This document shows, piece after piece, positions 33,946-44,890 of a stretch of DNA of 64,000 nucleotides. The translations under genes were made by a program, and so were the position numbers. Below the pieces are notes generated by a model. That model searched no databases. It was not told the DNA's origin and was given only the letters and a program-made list of their open reading frames with translations. Source of the stretch: Sipunculus nudus (Eukaryota > Annelida > Sipuncula > Golfingiida > Sipunculidae); contig CM049317.1 in assembly GCA_026874595.1 (NCBI GenBank), positions 65,344,618 to 65,408,617 on the forward strand, in the 5' to 3' direction. Numbering within the stretch: position 1 is the stretch's first letter; each line of letters starts with the position of its first letter.

Positions 33946-36240
33946 GGCACAAATCGTAACCGCTGGACCTAGAACCTTGTAACTTGGGATTCTGAGAGGT
34001 CCATAAAAAATCTCCTTGGAAACCAGAAATTAGGTCTCTGTTACCCATATCCTTCGAGCTATGGGGCCCCAAAGTACCCCCCAGAAAAGTCAAAAATTTC
34101 ATACAAAAACTCCAATATCTCATTAACTACTTGACTGATGGTCTTCATTTTTGGCATACATATTGATCATGAGATGTTCGATCAGTTCCTGCAGACTGGT
34201 GGCGCCACCTGTACTGTTTGATTTTTTACGATTTTTTTCCTCTATTTTTGAGACCTTTGAGGATGCTGTCATCTGTTAGCGTGGCACAAATCGTAACGAC
34301 TGGACCTAGAATCTTCATTTTCGACACACTGAGAGACCTATGAAAAGTCTCCATGGAAACCAGAAATTAGGTCTCTGTTACCCATATCCTTCGAGCTATG
34401 GGGCCCAAAATTACCCCCCAGAATAGTCAAAAATTTCATACAAAAACTTCAATATCTCATTAACTACATCACTGATGGTCATGATTTTCGACATACATAT
34501 TGATCATGAGATGTTTCATCAGTTTGTGCAGACTGGTGGCGCCACCTGTATTTTTCAATGTTCACGAATTGTTTTCTCCATTTTTGAGACCTTTAAGGAT
34601 GTAGTTATCTGTCAACAGGGTACAAATCGTAACGACTGGACCAAGAATCTTCGTTCTTGACACACAGGGAGACCCATGATAAGTCTCCATGGAAACCTGA
34701 AATTTGGTCTCTGTTACCCATATCCTTCGAGCTATGTGGCCCCAAAGTACCCCCCAGAAAAGTCAAAAATTTCATACAAAAACTTCAATATCTCATTAAC
34801 TACTTAACTGATGGTCATGATTTTTGGCATACATATTGATTATGAGATGTTACATCACTTCCTGCAGACTGGTGGCGCCACCTGTATTTTTCGATTTTTT
34901 ACCAATTTTTTTCTCTATATTTGAGACCTTTAAAAATGTGAACATCTGTTAACAAGGCACAAATCATAAAGACTGGACTTAGAATCTTAATTCTTGACAC
35001 ACTGAGAGGTTCATGAAAAATCTCCTTGGAAACCAGAAATTAGGTCTCTGTTACCCATATCCTTTGAGCTATCGGGCCCCAAAGTACCCCCCAGAATAGT
35101 AAAAAATTTCATACAAAATCTTCAATATCTCAATAACTACATCACTGATGGTCTTCATTTTTGGCATACATATTGATCATGAGATGTTCGATCAGTTCCT
35201 GCAGACTGGTGGCGCCACCTGTACTGTTTGATTTTTACGAGTTTTTCCTCTATTTTTGAGACCTTTGAGGATGCTGTCATCTGTTAGCGTGGCACAAATC
35301 GTAACGACTGGACCTAGAATCTTCATTTTCGACACACTGAGAGACCTATGAAAAGTCTCCATGGAAACCAGAAATTAGGTCTCTGTTACCCATATCCTAC
35401 GAGCTATGGGGCCCAAAATTACCCCCCAGAATAGTCAAAAATTTCATACAAAAACTTCAATATCTCATTAACTACATCACTGATGGTCATTATTTTCGAC
35501 ATACATATTGATCATGAGATGTTTCATCAGTTTGTGCAGACTGGTGGTGCCACCTGTATTTTTCAATGTTCACGAATTGTTTTCTCCATTTTTGAGACCT
35601 TTAAGGATGTAGTTATCTGTCAACAAGGTACAAATCGTAACGACTGGACCTAGAATCTTCATTCTTGACACACAGGGAGACCCATGATAAGTCTCCATGG
35701 AAACCTGAAATTTGGTCTCTGTTACCAATATCCTTTGAGCTATGGCACTCCAAAGTACAGCTCAGAATAATGGAAAATTTGATACAAAAACTGCAGTATT
35801 TCAATAACTACAACACTGATGGTCATGATTTTCGGCATACATATTGATCATGGGCTGTTCCATCAGTTTCTGCAGACTGGGTGTGCCACCTCTATTTTTT
35901 TCAAATTTTTACGAATTTTTTTCTTTTTTTTTTGAGACCTTTAAAGATGTGGTTATCTGTCAACAGGATACAAATCGCAACAACTGGACCTAGAATCTTC
36001 ATTCTTGTCATGCAAGGAGGCCCATGAAAGGTGCCTGTGGAAACTTGAAATTAGGTCTCTGTTACCCATATCCTTCAAGCTATAGGACTCCGAAGTATCC
36101 CTCAGAATAATGGACAATTTGATACAAAAACTGAAGTATCTGAACAACTAATGCAGAGATCACCATGATTTTTTGCATGGATATTGACCATTAAGTGTTT
36201 TTATTAGTTTCTGCAGACTGGTGGAGCAACCTGTATTTTT
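33946..36240 (+). repeat. Tandem array of about 336-bp units (seven units, last one interrupted)
   Basis: Unit starts (GGCACAAATCGTAAC or variant) fall at 33946, 34283, 34619, 34956, 35291, 35627 and 35966, spacings 335-339 bp. Each unit repeats landmarks in order: GGTCTCTGTTACCCATATCC, GAGCTATGG, CAATATCTCATTAACTAC, ACATATTGATCATGAGATG, GCAGACTGGTGGCGCCACCT and TTTTTGAGACCTTT. Units 4-6 resemble units 1-3 more than their direct neighbours, giving a 1008-bp higher-order period. Small frames of 60-72 codons inside are by-products of the repeat. The units are not codon-periodic in any consistent frame. Confidence 0.93.
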
Positions 36241-37410
36241 GTATCCGCCAAAACGAAGTTTTGCGGATACTATGTTTTTGACTGAGTTCCTCCACCGGGC
36301 GGCGTTCGTTTCCAGAGAGCTCCTCAGAGACTAATGGACCGATTTTTCCCAAACTTACACCTATTATCGGGTCACATGTGAACTGGTGCCTAACCAATTT
36401 GCATTGACCTCTGACCTTTCCTCTCTATCCAGTGTCCATTTGTGGGTCTCTTTCCACTCATAAACCCTCATATCTCGGGAACCGTTTGACCGATCAGGAA
36501 ATAAAATTGATACAAATGTAGCCCTTGGATTTTGTATATAACATACACAAAAAATGGTGGCGCCACCTGTAACCATGTTTGCACAGTGTCCATCTGTTCA
36601 TCTGCCTTGGGTTAAAATCCCTCATCTCTGCAGTGAATTGACTAATTCACCTGAAATTCGTCATGTGTATACATCCAGGATAGCTTTCTTGATTTTATGA
36701 CAGGTGGCGCCACCTATGTTCACGTTCACGCTGATGACATCCAAGCTTATATCTCGGGAACCGTTTGACCGATCAGGAAATAAAATTTATACAAATGTAG
36801 CCCTTTGATACCTCTGTAACATACACAAAAAATGGTGGCGCCACCTGTAACAATGTTTGCACAGCGTCTGTCTGTTAGTCTGCCGTGGCCTAAAATTACT
36901 CATTTCTCTGTAGTGGTTCGACATAACTGCCTAAAATTTTGCAGGTTTATACATCTTGGACAGCTTTCTTGATTTTATGACAGGTGGCGCCACCTACATT
37001 CTAGTTAACGCTGGACACATCCAAGCTCATATCTCAGGAACCATTTGACCGATTGGGCCAAAATTGTGCATGTGTTTAGATCTCACATAGGTCTTTATCA
37101 TACACAAAACTGGAGGGGTTACCTGCAAAGATTTTTGCACGGTGTTTGTCTGTTTGTCTGCCATGGGCAAAAATCGCTCATATACATGTAGTGGTTTGAC
37201 TTTTCTGCCTAAAATTTTGCAGGTGTATACAACTTGGACAGATTTCTGGATTTGTGGTAGGTGGCACAACCTACATACACATTTAGGCTGCAGACATCCA
37301 TGCTAATATGCAACATACCTCACTCTATTTCCCCTTGCCACTCAATCCATGCCTCACTATCCGATTTTGGCAGATACATGTAGTCACTTGTCGGTTACCC
37401 GTATTCTAGT
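36241..37410 (+). mobile_element. Second HINE-like element, different family, nested in unit 7
   Basis: It starts with a hairpin (36241-36270) whose arms GTATCCGCCAAAAC and GTTTTGCGGATAC pair with one bulged C around a GAA loop. Near the 3' end CCGATTTTGGCAGATAC (37361-37377) is complementary to the first 13 bases with one mismatch. The terminus reads GTATTCTAG. The core is 280-bp units. Host unit-7 sequence resumes right after (about 37411, TTTTAAAAGTTTACACATTT...), in register with what follows CCTGTATTTTT in other units, so the insertion point is precise and there is no evident target duplication. Architecture matches the host element though sequence differs. Confidence 0.65.
36467..37305 (+). 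repeat. Tandem array of about 280-bp units (three units)
   Basis: CTCATATCTCGGGAACCGTT-type landmarks start at 36467, 36746 and 37026, with a fading fourth near 37302. Each unit holds GGTGGCGCCACC twice in the better preserved copies (36556 and 36703; 36834 and 36983); the third has lost both. A TGACCT-C-TGACCT direct repeat lies just before the array at 36415-36427. Confidence 0.88.
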
Positions 37411-37592
37411 TTTAAAAGTTTACACATTTTTCTCTATTTTTGAGATATATAAATACAGACTAAATCTTGGCCTGTTGGTTAATCTGTTTGAAGCTTCAGT
37501 TGAATGAGTATATACTACCATTCTGGTGATAAAATTTCCTTTTGTGAATCTCTTCCCAGTCAGCTGAGCGTCATGACCCATGGGTCACTTGT

Positions 37593-38178
37593 TCTGTTTT
37601 ATTACACATAAAAAAAAATTATAAAAGTCGCTGTATCCCCTTAAGGATACGTTAAATGGCAAAACGATGAAATTTGCATACAAGAATGGTAGCAACAAAC
37701 TAATCAGTTTAGTGTTTTAGTCAACAGTAATGCGCCGTTTAACATGGGGCTTCATTTAATAGTTCGAAGTCGGTCATTCTCTGTGGCTCTATGGCAGCAC
37801 AATTAATTTCTCACTATCAGCGTCCTAATTACGAGTTATCGAAATCTGAAGGAGGATGTAAAATCACTGTAGCGACTTCCTGGAATTCGAAGCATGCCAT
37901 TTTCTCGGCCCTCGAAACAAATTACACGAATTAATCTACCCTTTATTATTAGTGTTGTTAACGTTGGTTCCTAACATCAACCTGGCATGAAGGCACAACA
38001 GGGGCCCCTGCAGGTACAATTATGTCAGGATATTGAAATTAGTCATCCATATGCCACACATGAGCCTTGCATAAGTTCACGCGAGTTCAATTTTCAATCT
38101 TGTGGCCATCTTTCCCAATTACACTTCATCGGTTTAGACTGGTACCACGCTCACTTCTTTCAACAAAAAATAACAGTA
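37593..38178. other. Gene-free interval
   Basis: Frames here run into the following TC tract and are artefacts. 37740-37960 looks compositionally complex (no simple repeats, several ATTAATT words); it could be conserved non-coding sequence but that needs comparison. Confidence 0.5.
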
Positions 38179-38202
38179 TCTTCTTCTTCTTCTTCTTCTT
38201 CT

Positions 38203-38264
<62 letters not shown>
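38179..38264. repeat. (TTC)n-(TC)n polypyrimidine tract
   Basis: About 9 TTC units then about 28 TC units: 86 nt of pure pyrimidine, able in principle to form triplex DNA. It creates artefactual poly-Ser and poly-Leu/Phe frames. Confidence 0.95.
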
Positions 38265-38267
<3 letters not shown>

Positions 38268-38441
38268 GCTTTATTCAGTCCCGGTGTAGGAAACTCCGTA
38301 AAACCAAAGTTATCTTCTTACCAGAACTGTGATCATTTTTTTTTCAGAATAAAATTGAAGCGTTTAGTCTATCATTTACCTATCATCAGCTTCACATAGC
38401 TATACTCAGCAATTTTACGCCTTAACTATAATTCAAATAAT

Positions 38442-38481
38442 GTGATATATATATATATATATATATAACAATATATATATA
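38442..38481. repeat. (TA)n microsatellite, interrupted
   Basis: TA tract broken once by ACA; provides the left flank of the transposon at 38482. Confidence 0.9.
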
Positions 38482-39245
38482 CAGTAAACTCTCGCATGAC
38501 GACCACCCCATTAACACGACAAACTCGCTAACAGGACCACTTTTCTGGGTCCAAGAATTGTGTAATACAAATTATCATATAAAAAGACTTCGGTAACACG
38601 ACCACCCCGCTATCACGACCAACGACCACCTTTTTTGTCCCGACCTTCAGATGAGCCCACGACCACTGGCCCTTTGCGACCGCCAAGGTTGGACTTTGTT
38701 TGTTGAGTACGCATCTTTAGATATTGGACTCCATGGTCCGTTACATTGTTTGAGTACGGCTGTTAGATAAGCATTTAACATACTGATCAAAAAGGATTTT
38801 GGCAAACATAACTGACACCACTTGCATACATTCAGGTGAGTAAAGTAAAACTGTGACAAGTCACATTTCAGTGATCAAGCAGGAACCATATAAATAACAC
38901 TTAGCATTTAAGTTATTAATTCTGTTCTAACTACGTGTTCGACATCAAACCATCTTCGTGTTAAGACTAATGCTTTAAGAATGACTTCAGCGCCAACTAT
39001 TTGTTTCATGTGTGTGTTTTATTTCTATGCGAATTAAACTTTTAAATCATATTCATGTTTGTTATTTATTTATCTTTATATTTTATATTAAATAGGAACA
39101 ACAACTTGACATATACTTGAAATACCCATCTTATCGCCTGCGTTAATAATAGCAGACTAATGTACAAGCCTCCCGCTTATATGACCACCCCGCGAACACG
39201 ACCACTTTGCCTGGTCCCGCAGGTGTTCGCGTTAGCGGTGTTTTA

Positions 39246-39248
<3 letters not shown>
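38482..39248. mobile_element. Non-autonomous pogo/Tigger-like element, 767 bp
   Basis: The left end reads CAGTAAACTCTCGCATGACG; the complement of the right end reads TGGTAAAACACCGCTAACGCG. ACGACCACCCC words recur several times inside the left end and, complemented, inside the right end (GGGTGGTC in 39150-39235), giving long imperfect inverted ends. Both termini touch (TA)n. The interior has a 70-codon minus frame (38647-38859) without helix-turn-helix or DDE residues, so no transposase. Confidence 0.65.

Positions 39249-39317
<69 letters not shown>
39249..39317. repeat. (TA)n microsatellite
   Basis: About 34 TA units directly following the transposon end. Confidence 0.95.
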
Positions 39318-39321
<4 letters not shown>

Positions 39322-41212
39322 ATATTTGCATGTTAGAGGCTTCATTAAGAATACATTTTAATAAAAAATACAAAAGACAAGGTTCAAATGCATTTTACAG
39401 CAAGAATAATTAAGAACTGATCCATATAATTATCAGATTTTCTCACTTTCCCTGCAGCCTTTAGGCACACAAGGACTGGAATGCTCTCCATTCTAAAGCG
39501 AGTCATGGAATCCCTGGAAGAAAAAGTCATTAGATTTTAATAGGTTTCTTTTAAATAAATTTCTATCGCAATCCATGTCAGCTGGCGGGAGACGACACTG
39601 TGACCTGGTGAATTCTGGGAATATCTTATTCCTGTCCATTAATAGCACCCTTGGTCCTGTGAGGTATAAAGCAACATTTCACATCCAGGTCAGCTGTTAT
39701 TAACACGTTTGGATGCTCTGCAAAGCCTGCCTCTCACGAGAGAGTTGGGTACAAAAAAACAGAAACCTTATCGTTCTAAGTGGTTGTCGTCTGTTATTTT
39801 GGCGAGCCGCATTACTGGTGGTCCGGTAATCAGGAGGCGACTAAGCAATTCTGTCCGAGTGACCGAGTCTGTTAGACAGGTGTCCCGATAGGGTAGCATT
39901 ACCTTAATAAAGCATTCATCTTTTACCTCCCAAAACCTTTGATTGCGGACTGGGCCGTGCAGTTGGCGTTTCGGATTAAGGCGCAGACGACGTCCAGGAA
40001 TATATCCCACTATCCTTGTAACATCTGCCCTGGACATCTGCATACCTCATTACCTTATGTCTTTGGAGCACCAGCTCTCAAAGTACACGATCTGCCACGA
40101 TTGAAACCAGGGTTTAGCAGATACTAACGTTTTCAACTCCCAAATCTTAAACGAGCGATGGAAGATTTCTGATTGGCAGAGACGTCTTGTCCCACCTGAC
40201 AAGAGTCGCATCCGTTCTCTCATGGGAAGGGGGACTTTGACGACGCAGGACGGAGGCACCCACGATCACGCTCTAGCAAGAGGGGTCTAGAAATTGCAAG
40301 TCTTGACAGTAGAGCAGGTAATCCAATTTCAAGCAGGGAATCTCGGGGGGTGTCAAACTGTCAGTTATTTTCCGTCGGAGAGATTCTTTTTCTATTTCAG
40401 CTCCGATTTGAATTCCTGCTGCAACGTCCCACACTTTACTTTATCCATCCTCGTCCCTTTTATGTGGTATAATCGCTCGTCGACGGGCTTTAACTCGGTA
40501 GTGTTGTTTCCGAAGTGCTGATTAGTGTCGAATAAGGTATATAACCACTTGCTTTTTTCAGGTTCTTGCGTTGGTCCTCTAAATATTGTCGATCATATTC
40601 AATTCTCCAGGTTATTCACATGCAACAGGTTTGTGACCAGTTTTAGGTATACGCAAATTTAACCTGCTCAAGTGTTGTGCAAAGCTTACATCACTTAGCA
40701 CCGTCAAGCAACGTAGGTAATCCAGCCCGCTTATCTGATCCGCTGTTTAAATGAACCATATTTCAAATGATGTTACCCCCACATTTTTAAATGCTTTAAC
40801 CTGTTTCTGTATTTTTTGTGTTCGTATGGAAATTACTTTGTGTGTCTGTGGGCAAGATTACTCCACAACTACTGTACCTATTAGTAATTATCACAAATCC
40901 TTTGGAAGAGTGGACAGAGAAAACTTCAATGTTAAATCTATTTATAGCAGCGGATACTGTAATGGATTATTTAACATAAATAAACTATTCGTTCTAGAAA
41001 TATATTATACTGAAAAGAATAGTTTTCAACATAGATTAATCGTCGTGTACTCAGAAGCAATGGCTTAGCTGTAAAGTAAAGAGATGAGCTGTAATATCCT
41101 GAATGTAACGGTAAAGTCTATAAATAGCCATGTACTTAGATATATATTGAGTTGCCTTTTAAATATATTTTCATATGTCGTCTTCTGTGGCTAAACCATT
41201 GAAATGATTTTG
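39318..41212. other. Gene-free interval; GC-richer 39700-40290
   Basis: 39700-40290 carries five overlapping frames of 60-91 codons on both strands, again low stop density. The 105-codon frame at 40751-41068 (plus) has no domain I recognise. No repeats seen. Confidence 0.55.
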
Positions 41213-41213
41213 A

Positions 41214-41255
<42 letters not shown>

Positions 41256-41256
41256 T
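41213..41256. repeat. (AAT)n microsatellite
   Basis: About 14 AAT units. Confidence 0.95.
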
Positions 41257-42969
41257 TATTCAATAGAGCGTAAAATCCACCAGAAATGGTGCCCTAAACG
41301 CTGTATATTAATAAAAGGTGACAAATGGAATGATTGTAGTTCAATTAAAGCGGTTTGAAACTTCCATATAGGAAGCATATGGATAAAAAAATATTTTTAC
41401 ACTTCGGGAAAAGGTCAAACGTATGTCGATGGAAAAAATTGAGTCAAATTTTAAAAAATTCGATCTGTGGCTTTCAATTTGCAATATGCGTAACCAATAT
41501 GTCAACATGATTTACAGCGAACTACACAAGTGTGTAAATTGATAGGGAGGCTATTTGACATATACATGGTATTATAAAGGATCAGTCTCTCTCAAAGCAG
41601 ATCTCCTCCTTTTCACTTCTATTTCAGTGCTTTGAATCGATTCTAATTACCTACCGCTACAGGTGATGAAAGTTAAACCGCCTGATACTCAAATAAACTA
41701 ACATTATTAATGCATAAATAGTAACATACTGAATTATAAGTATCATTTGTGGTTCATGGTGTCTTCATTTTAAACTAAGCGCTCATTCAGTCTGCCAATA
41801 ACTTTAATTTTATTGTCAGTCAAGAACACATCATCGTACGCGTGGCTTAAATTTTGGAATTACAACGATTCTGGAATGCATTAAATCCTTTGATAGCGGT
41901 TGTGACAGTTATCTTCTGTATTACTTTCAGCCCTCATATCCCCCGCCTATTTATTGTTTTCGATATCCCAAACAAATTCACTGCAGCGGATATAAATCAA
42001 TATGTTCCGTTATGCTACGAAGGGCACGCTCGGTAGGAGAAAAACCTATTGGGGCAAAAAGTGAAACAATGTTCTATTTAGAAGGTTGAATTATGTGGCA
42101 TTTGCGCGACAAGATTCACAAAAATGCCGTACTTGGCGGAGTCTGGGTTCTCTAATCCCCGCCTGGCCCAGCAAACCTAAAAGTAAAGGATCCTGGAACA
42201 TTCACTGTGCAAACATGACAGGTTCCTGGCAACGACAGAGCGGGCCAGCGATTTTTCATTTTGTTTCGTCTCGTGATTACGCAGCCCCTCTAATTGAGTG
42301 ATCGCAGGAGGCCCTATAGGATCCCGACCTCGATGTGCAAGAGATGCCCCCTGCTGACTGCTGAACGTAACTTCCATTAGCTGACTTAATGGAAGGTCCA
42401 ATGCTGGACTGATAATGTTTCTTCGGGTTGGGCCAGCCTGCCGAGAGGTGCTGGCACGGAGGGCTGGTTCAGGGACTGATTCACACTGTGTTGACATACC
42501 AAACCCCTTCTTGAAAGCCATCCAACCCACCAGCTCAAAGGTTGGCTGTTTCTTCTCACAAAGCCGGTGAAAATGTCTCCTACCCATATCAGAATTTGTT
42601 GGGTTTTTTAATGTCATGCTGAATGACAGGTTTCAAATATTCCTGTAAAATGTGTGTCCAGGAATGTGCATATCACTACACTCTTTAATCCTGCCATACC
42701 AGTTCAGTATGACAAACGGAACGACTCAAGAGCACAGACGTATAATCGAAATAGTTATACCCAAAGTTCATTCATATGACGATTTAAGAAAAGCATGGCT
42801 GGCTGCAATTTATGTTTTATATCCTGGGTGGTTTATGATTGAGAACAATTTATTAAGATTTATCCATATTTATATTATTTATAGAAAGAAAATAATATTT
42901 GGAACGAGTAACGATGGGGACCCAAATGATCTTCGTTTATGGCCTCGCGATGCCCAGTTTCTCAAAATG
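41257..42969. other. Gene-free interval; GC-richer 42080-42640
   Basis: Frames at 42177-42617 (minus, 146 codons) and 42652-43059 (plus, 135 codons) are among the longest here but have no recognisable domain. The first overlaps an open frame on the other strand. The second runs into the degenerate repeat at 42970, arguing against a gene. Confidence 0.5.
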
Positions 42970-43255
42970 GCAGCCTTGTGGCCATACTGGATTTCGATGA
43001 GTCTGAAATTCAGTTGCTTACATCTTCTGACTTTCTCGATTTGCTTGAACGAATCTTGACAAAATGCACAAGAAGGGATGTCCAGGATCGCTGAATAGCG
43101 GCCTTTTTATTCCCAGTGGATTTGAAATTATGTAGTGCACATCCCCTGATGGGTGTGAACCTAAGTAAAAATGCAGAGCGATCTCTTGAGCAGTTCTTGA
43201 GAAAATGCGCTCGAATGAAAGTGACAGGAGGAAAGCCTGATTACTGATTTACGGC
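42970..43255 (+). repeat. Two degenerate tandem units of about 145 bp
   Basis: TCGATTTGCTTGAACGAATC then TTGACAAAATGC (43036 on) parallels GCGATCTCTTGAGCAGTTC then TTGAGAAAATGC (43178 on), and the segments before and after align in order (TGGATTT...GAAATT; TAGCGGCC / TTACGGCC). The phrase TTCTTGAGAAAATGC is common in tandem-core mobile elements of invertebrates. I see no terminal hairpin, so this is a remnant. Confidence 0.5.
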
Positions 43256-44828
43256 CCCCGTGAAGGTGCTCTAATAATAGGTTCAGTTGATCGTACATTT
43301 CTAGATTTATTTGTAACTCATAGGCCAAATACGCTTTTGTATTTTAACTCTTTGCACAGAACCGAGGGCAAAGATGACTGGAAATTTATGCTCCAAGATT
43401 TGAAATATATCTACTCTCCTGCTTTCCTGGTGATTCAATAAACAGTCAGAACTGTTAAGTGTTCATAGATTTTTCCTTATGATCACTTGTGAACGTTGTT
43501 GCAATTCAATGTGCAATGATATTTGATATTTATCTAATAAATCCATGCCCATAGGAAGTGGTATCCCACTACTAGATGAATAATATTAGGGTAGGTCTTG
43601 AATATGTAAAGGTGGTGATTTATTAATGAATAATAGACAGACTCCGCTGACTTTCATTTCCTGAATGGATGCAACATCAACCCCTAATGCTCTGATTGCT
43701 ACCGATTTATTAGTTTGCCGACGCCTTTCTATGTTGTAGGAATTTATTTTTGTCTTTGCTGGAAGTTGTTTTTAAGATAAAGATACGTTGGGAGAGAAAA
43801 ATCGCAAATGAGTCGAGAAATTTATTTAGATTGTTCGGAAGTTGGGTGATTTTGGCCCCGGAAGATCCCTAGAGGACTTGCTGAGGGGAAACTAGCATCT
43901 CCTTGCCTTGTGCTAATCAGTCTGACAATCAAGTATTCATGAGAGTTATAACAAAGTAATGTAGAAAGGCGGCTTATTTTCTAAGCAACAAGCACATTTC
44001 AATGCTCACGCTTAAGGCGCTCATTTATTCTTCTTAGGTTTCATCAAATTAGAAAACCAATTGGATGCCTTGTATTTAAGCTTTCCAATTTTCTTGTTCA
44101 AGGAATGCAAAAAGAAGCTGACGCAGCAACATTTAAAATGAGATGGGATTGAATTGCTCTTCCTGATAAATAGTATGGACCTGAAAAACTACTTGTTGAT
44201 GTAGAGCCGTTCTCCATACGGTACTCATATCCAGGCCGTTTCAAAACAATACTCCCCACTATACTTGACTAATACTGCATATTACAAAAAATCTGGAGAG
44301 TATTTTCTCATTTACATTGCTTAGTCCAGGGTTGTTGTCAATATTTATACACTCCACCCAAATTCCACATCAAAGTATATTTGATAAATATTGTCTAATG
44401 AGCCTGCTCATCAAACAAAGTCAAGCAAAAAATGACTATATTTATGACTATGTCAAACCACACCAAAAAATATATCTCAATTGGTTCATAAGTATTCCCG
44501 CGAATCATTTTGCTTGTTAATTTAGAAACTAATGTTTTTAGCGTAGATTTTATTTGGAACTGATAGTGTTGCTGACATAATGAAGTGAGAAAATTTGATT
44601 TTGTTAAATTTAATGTAGTTTAAAAAATGGATGATCTTGCAAAGGCGCAAAATGCATCATGAAATCGATAAGATATAATTCATTTTTTTTTTTGCAAAGA
44701 GTATTTCATGAAATGAATCTGTATTTTATACATGATCTATACTATTTAATACGAGGCAAGAACCCTTGTGCTCAGGTGATCGGTTCTATTTAAATAAATG
44801 ACGCAAGATTGTCCACATATTCCCTATT

Positions 44829-44830
<2 letters not shown>
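43256..44830. other. Gene-free AT-rich interval
   Basis: One 67-codon frame (44317-44520) without motif. No repeats above 20 bp before the (TA)n. Confidence 0.6.

Positions 44831-44886
<56 letters not shown>
44831..44886. repeat. (TA)n microsatellite
   Basis: About 28 uninterrupted TA units. Confidence 0.95.

Positions 44887-44890
<4 letters not shown>

Larger units (their letters stand above)
33868..37592 (+). mobile_element. HINE-like (Helentron-associated / pearl-CvA type) tandem-repeat element, copy 1
   Basis: The 5' end is a hairpin (33868-33898): arms of 14 bp with one mismatch around a GAA loop, followed by a GTCC/GTCTG-rich run. The core is seven units of about 336 bp (33946 onward). 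The 3' end has AGTCAGCTGAGC at 37558-37569, the exact complement of GCTCAGCTGACT at 33870-33881 (subterminal inverted repeat), then the perfect palindrome TGACCCATGGGTCA (37574-37587) and CACTTGTT. Hairpin near the end, 12-bp subterminal inverted repeats, tandem core and no terminal duplication match the non-autonomous HINE class and the pearl/CvA elements of bivalves. No Rep/helicase is present. A second element (36241-37410) is nested in unit 7. Confidence 0.68.

Noticed and set aside
34475-35847. Recurrent 60-codon frames beginning MTHRETHDKSPW
   Set aside because: They repeat because the satellite unit repeats; flanking units break the frame, so no protein is implied.
33946-36240. CRISPR array
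   Set aside because: Units are 336 bp of continuous repeat without short direct repeats and unique spacers, and the DNA is clearly eukaryotic.
37987-38399. 100- and 110-codon frames
   Set aside because: They are produced by the (TTC)n-(TC)n tract (poly-Ser, poly-Phe/Leu).
42177-43059. 146-codon minus frame and 135-codon plus frame
   Set aside because: No recognisable domain; opposite-strand overlap for the first; the second runs into a degenerate tandem repeat.
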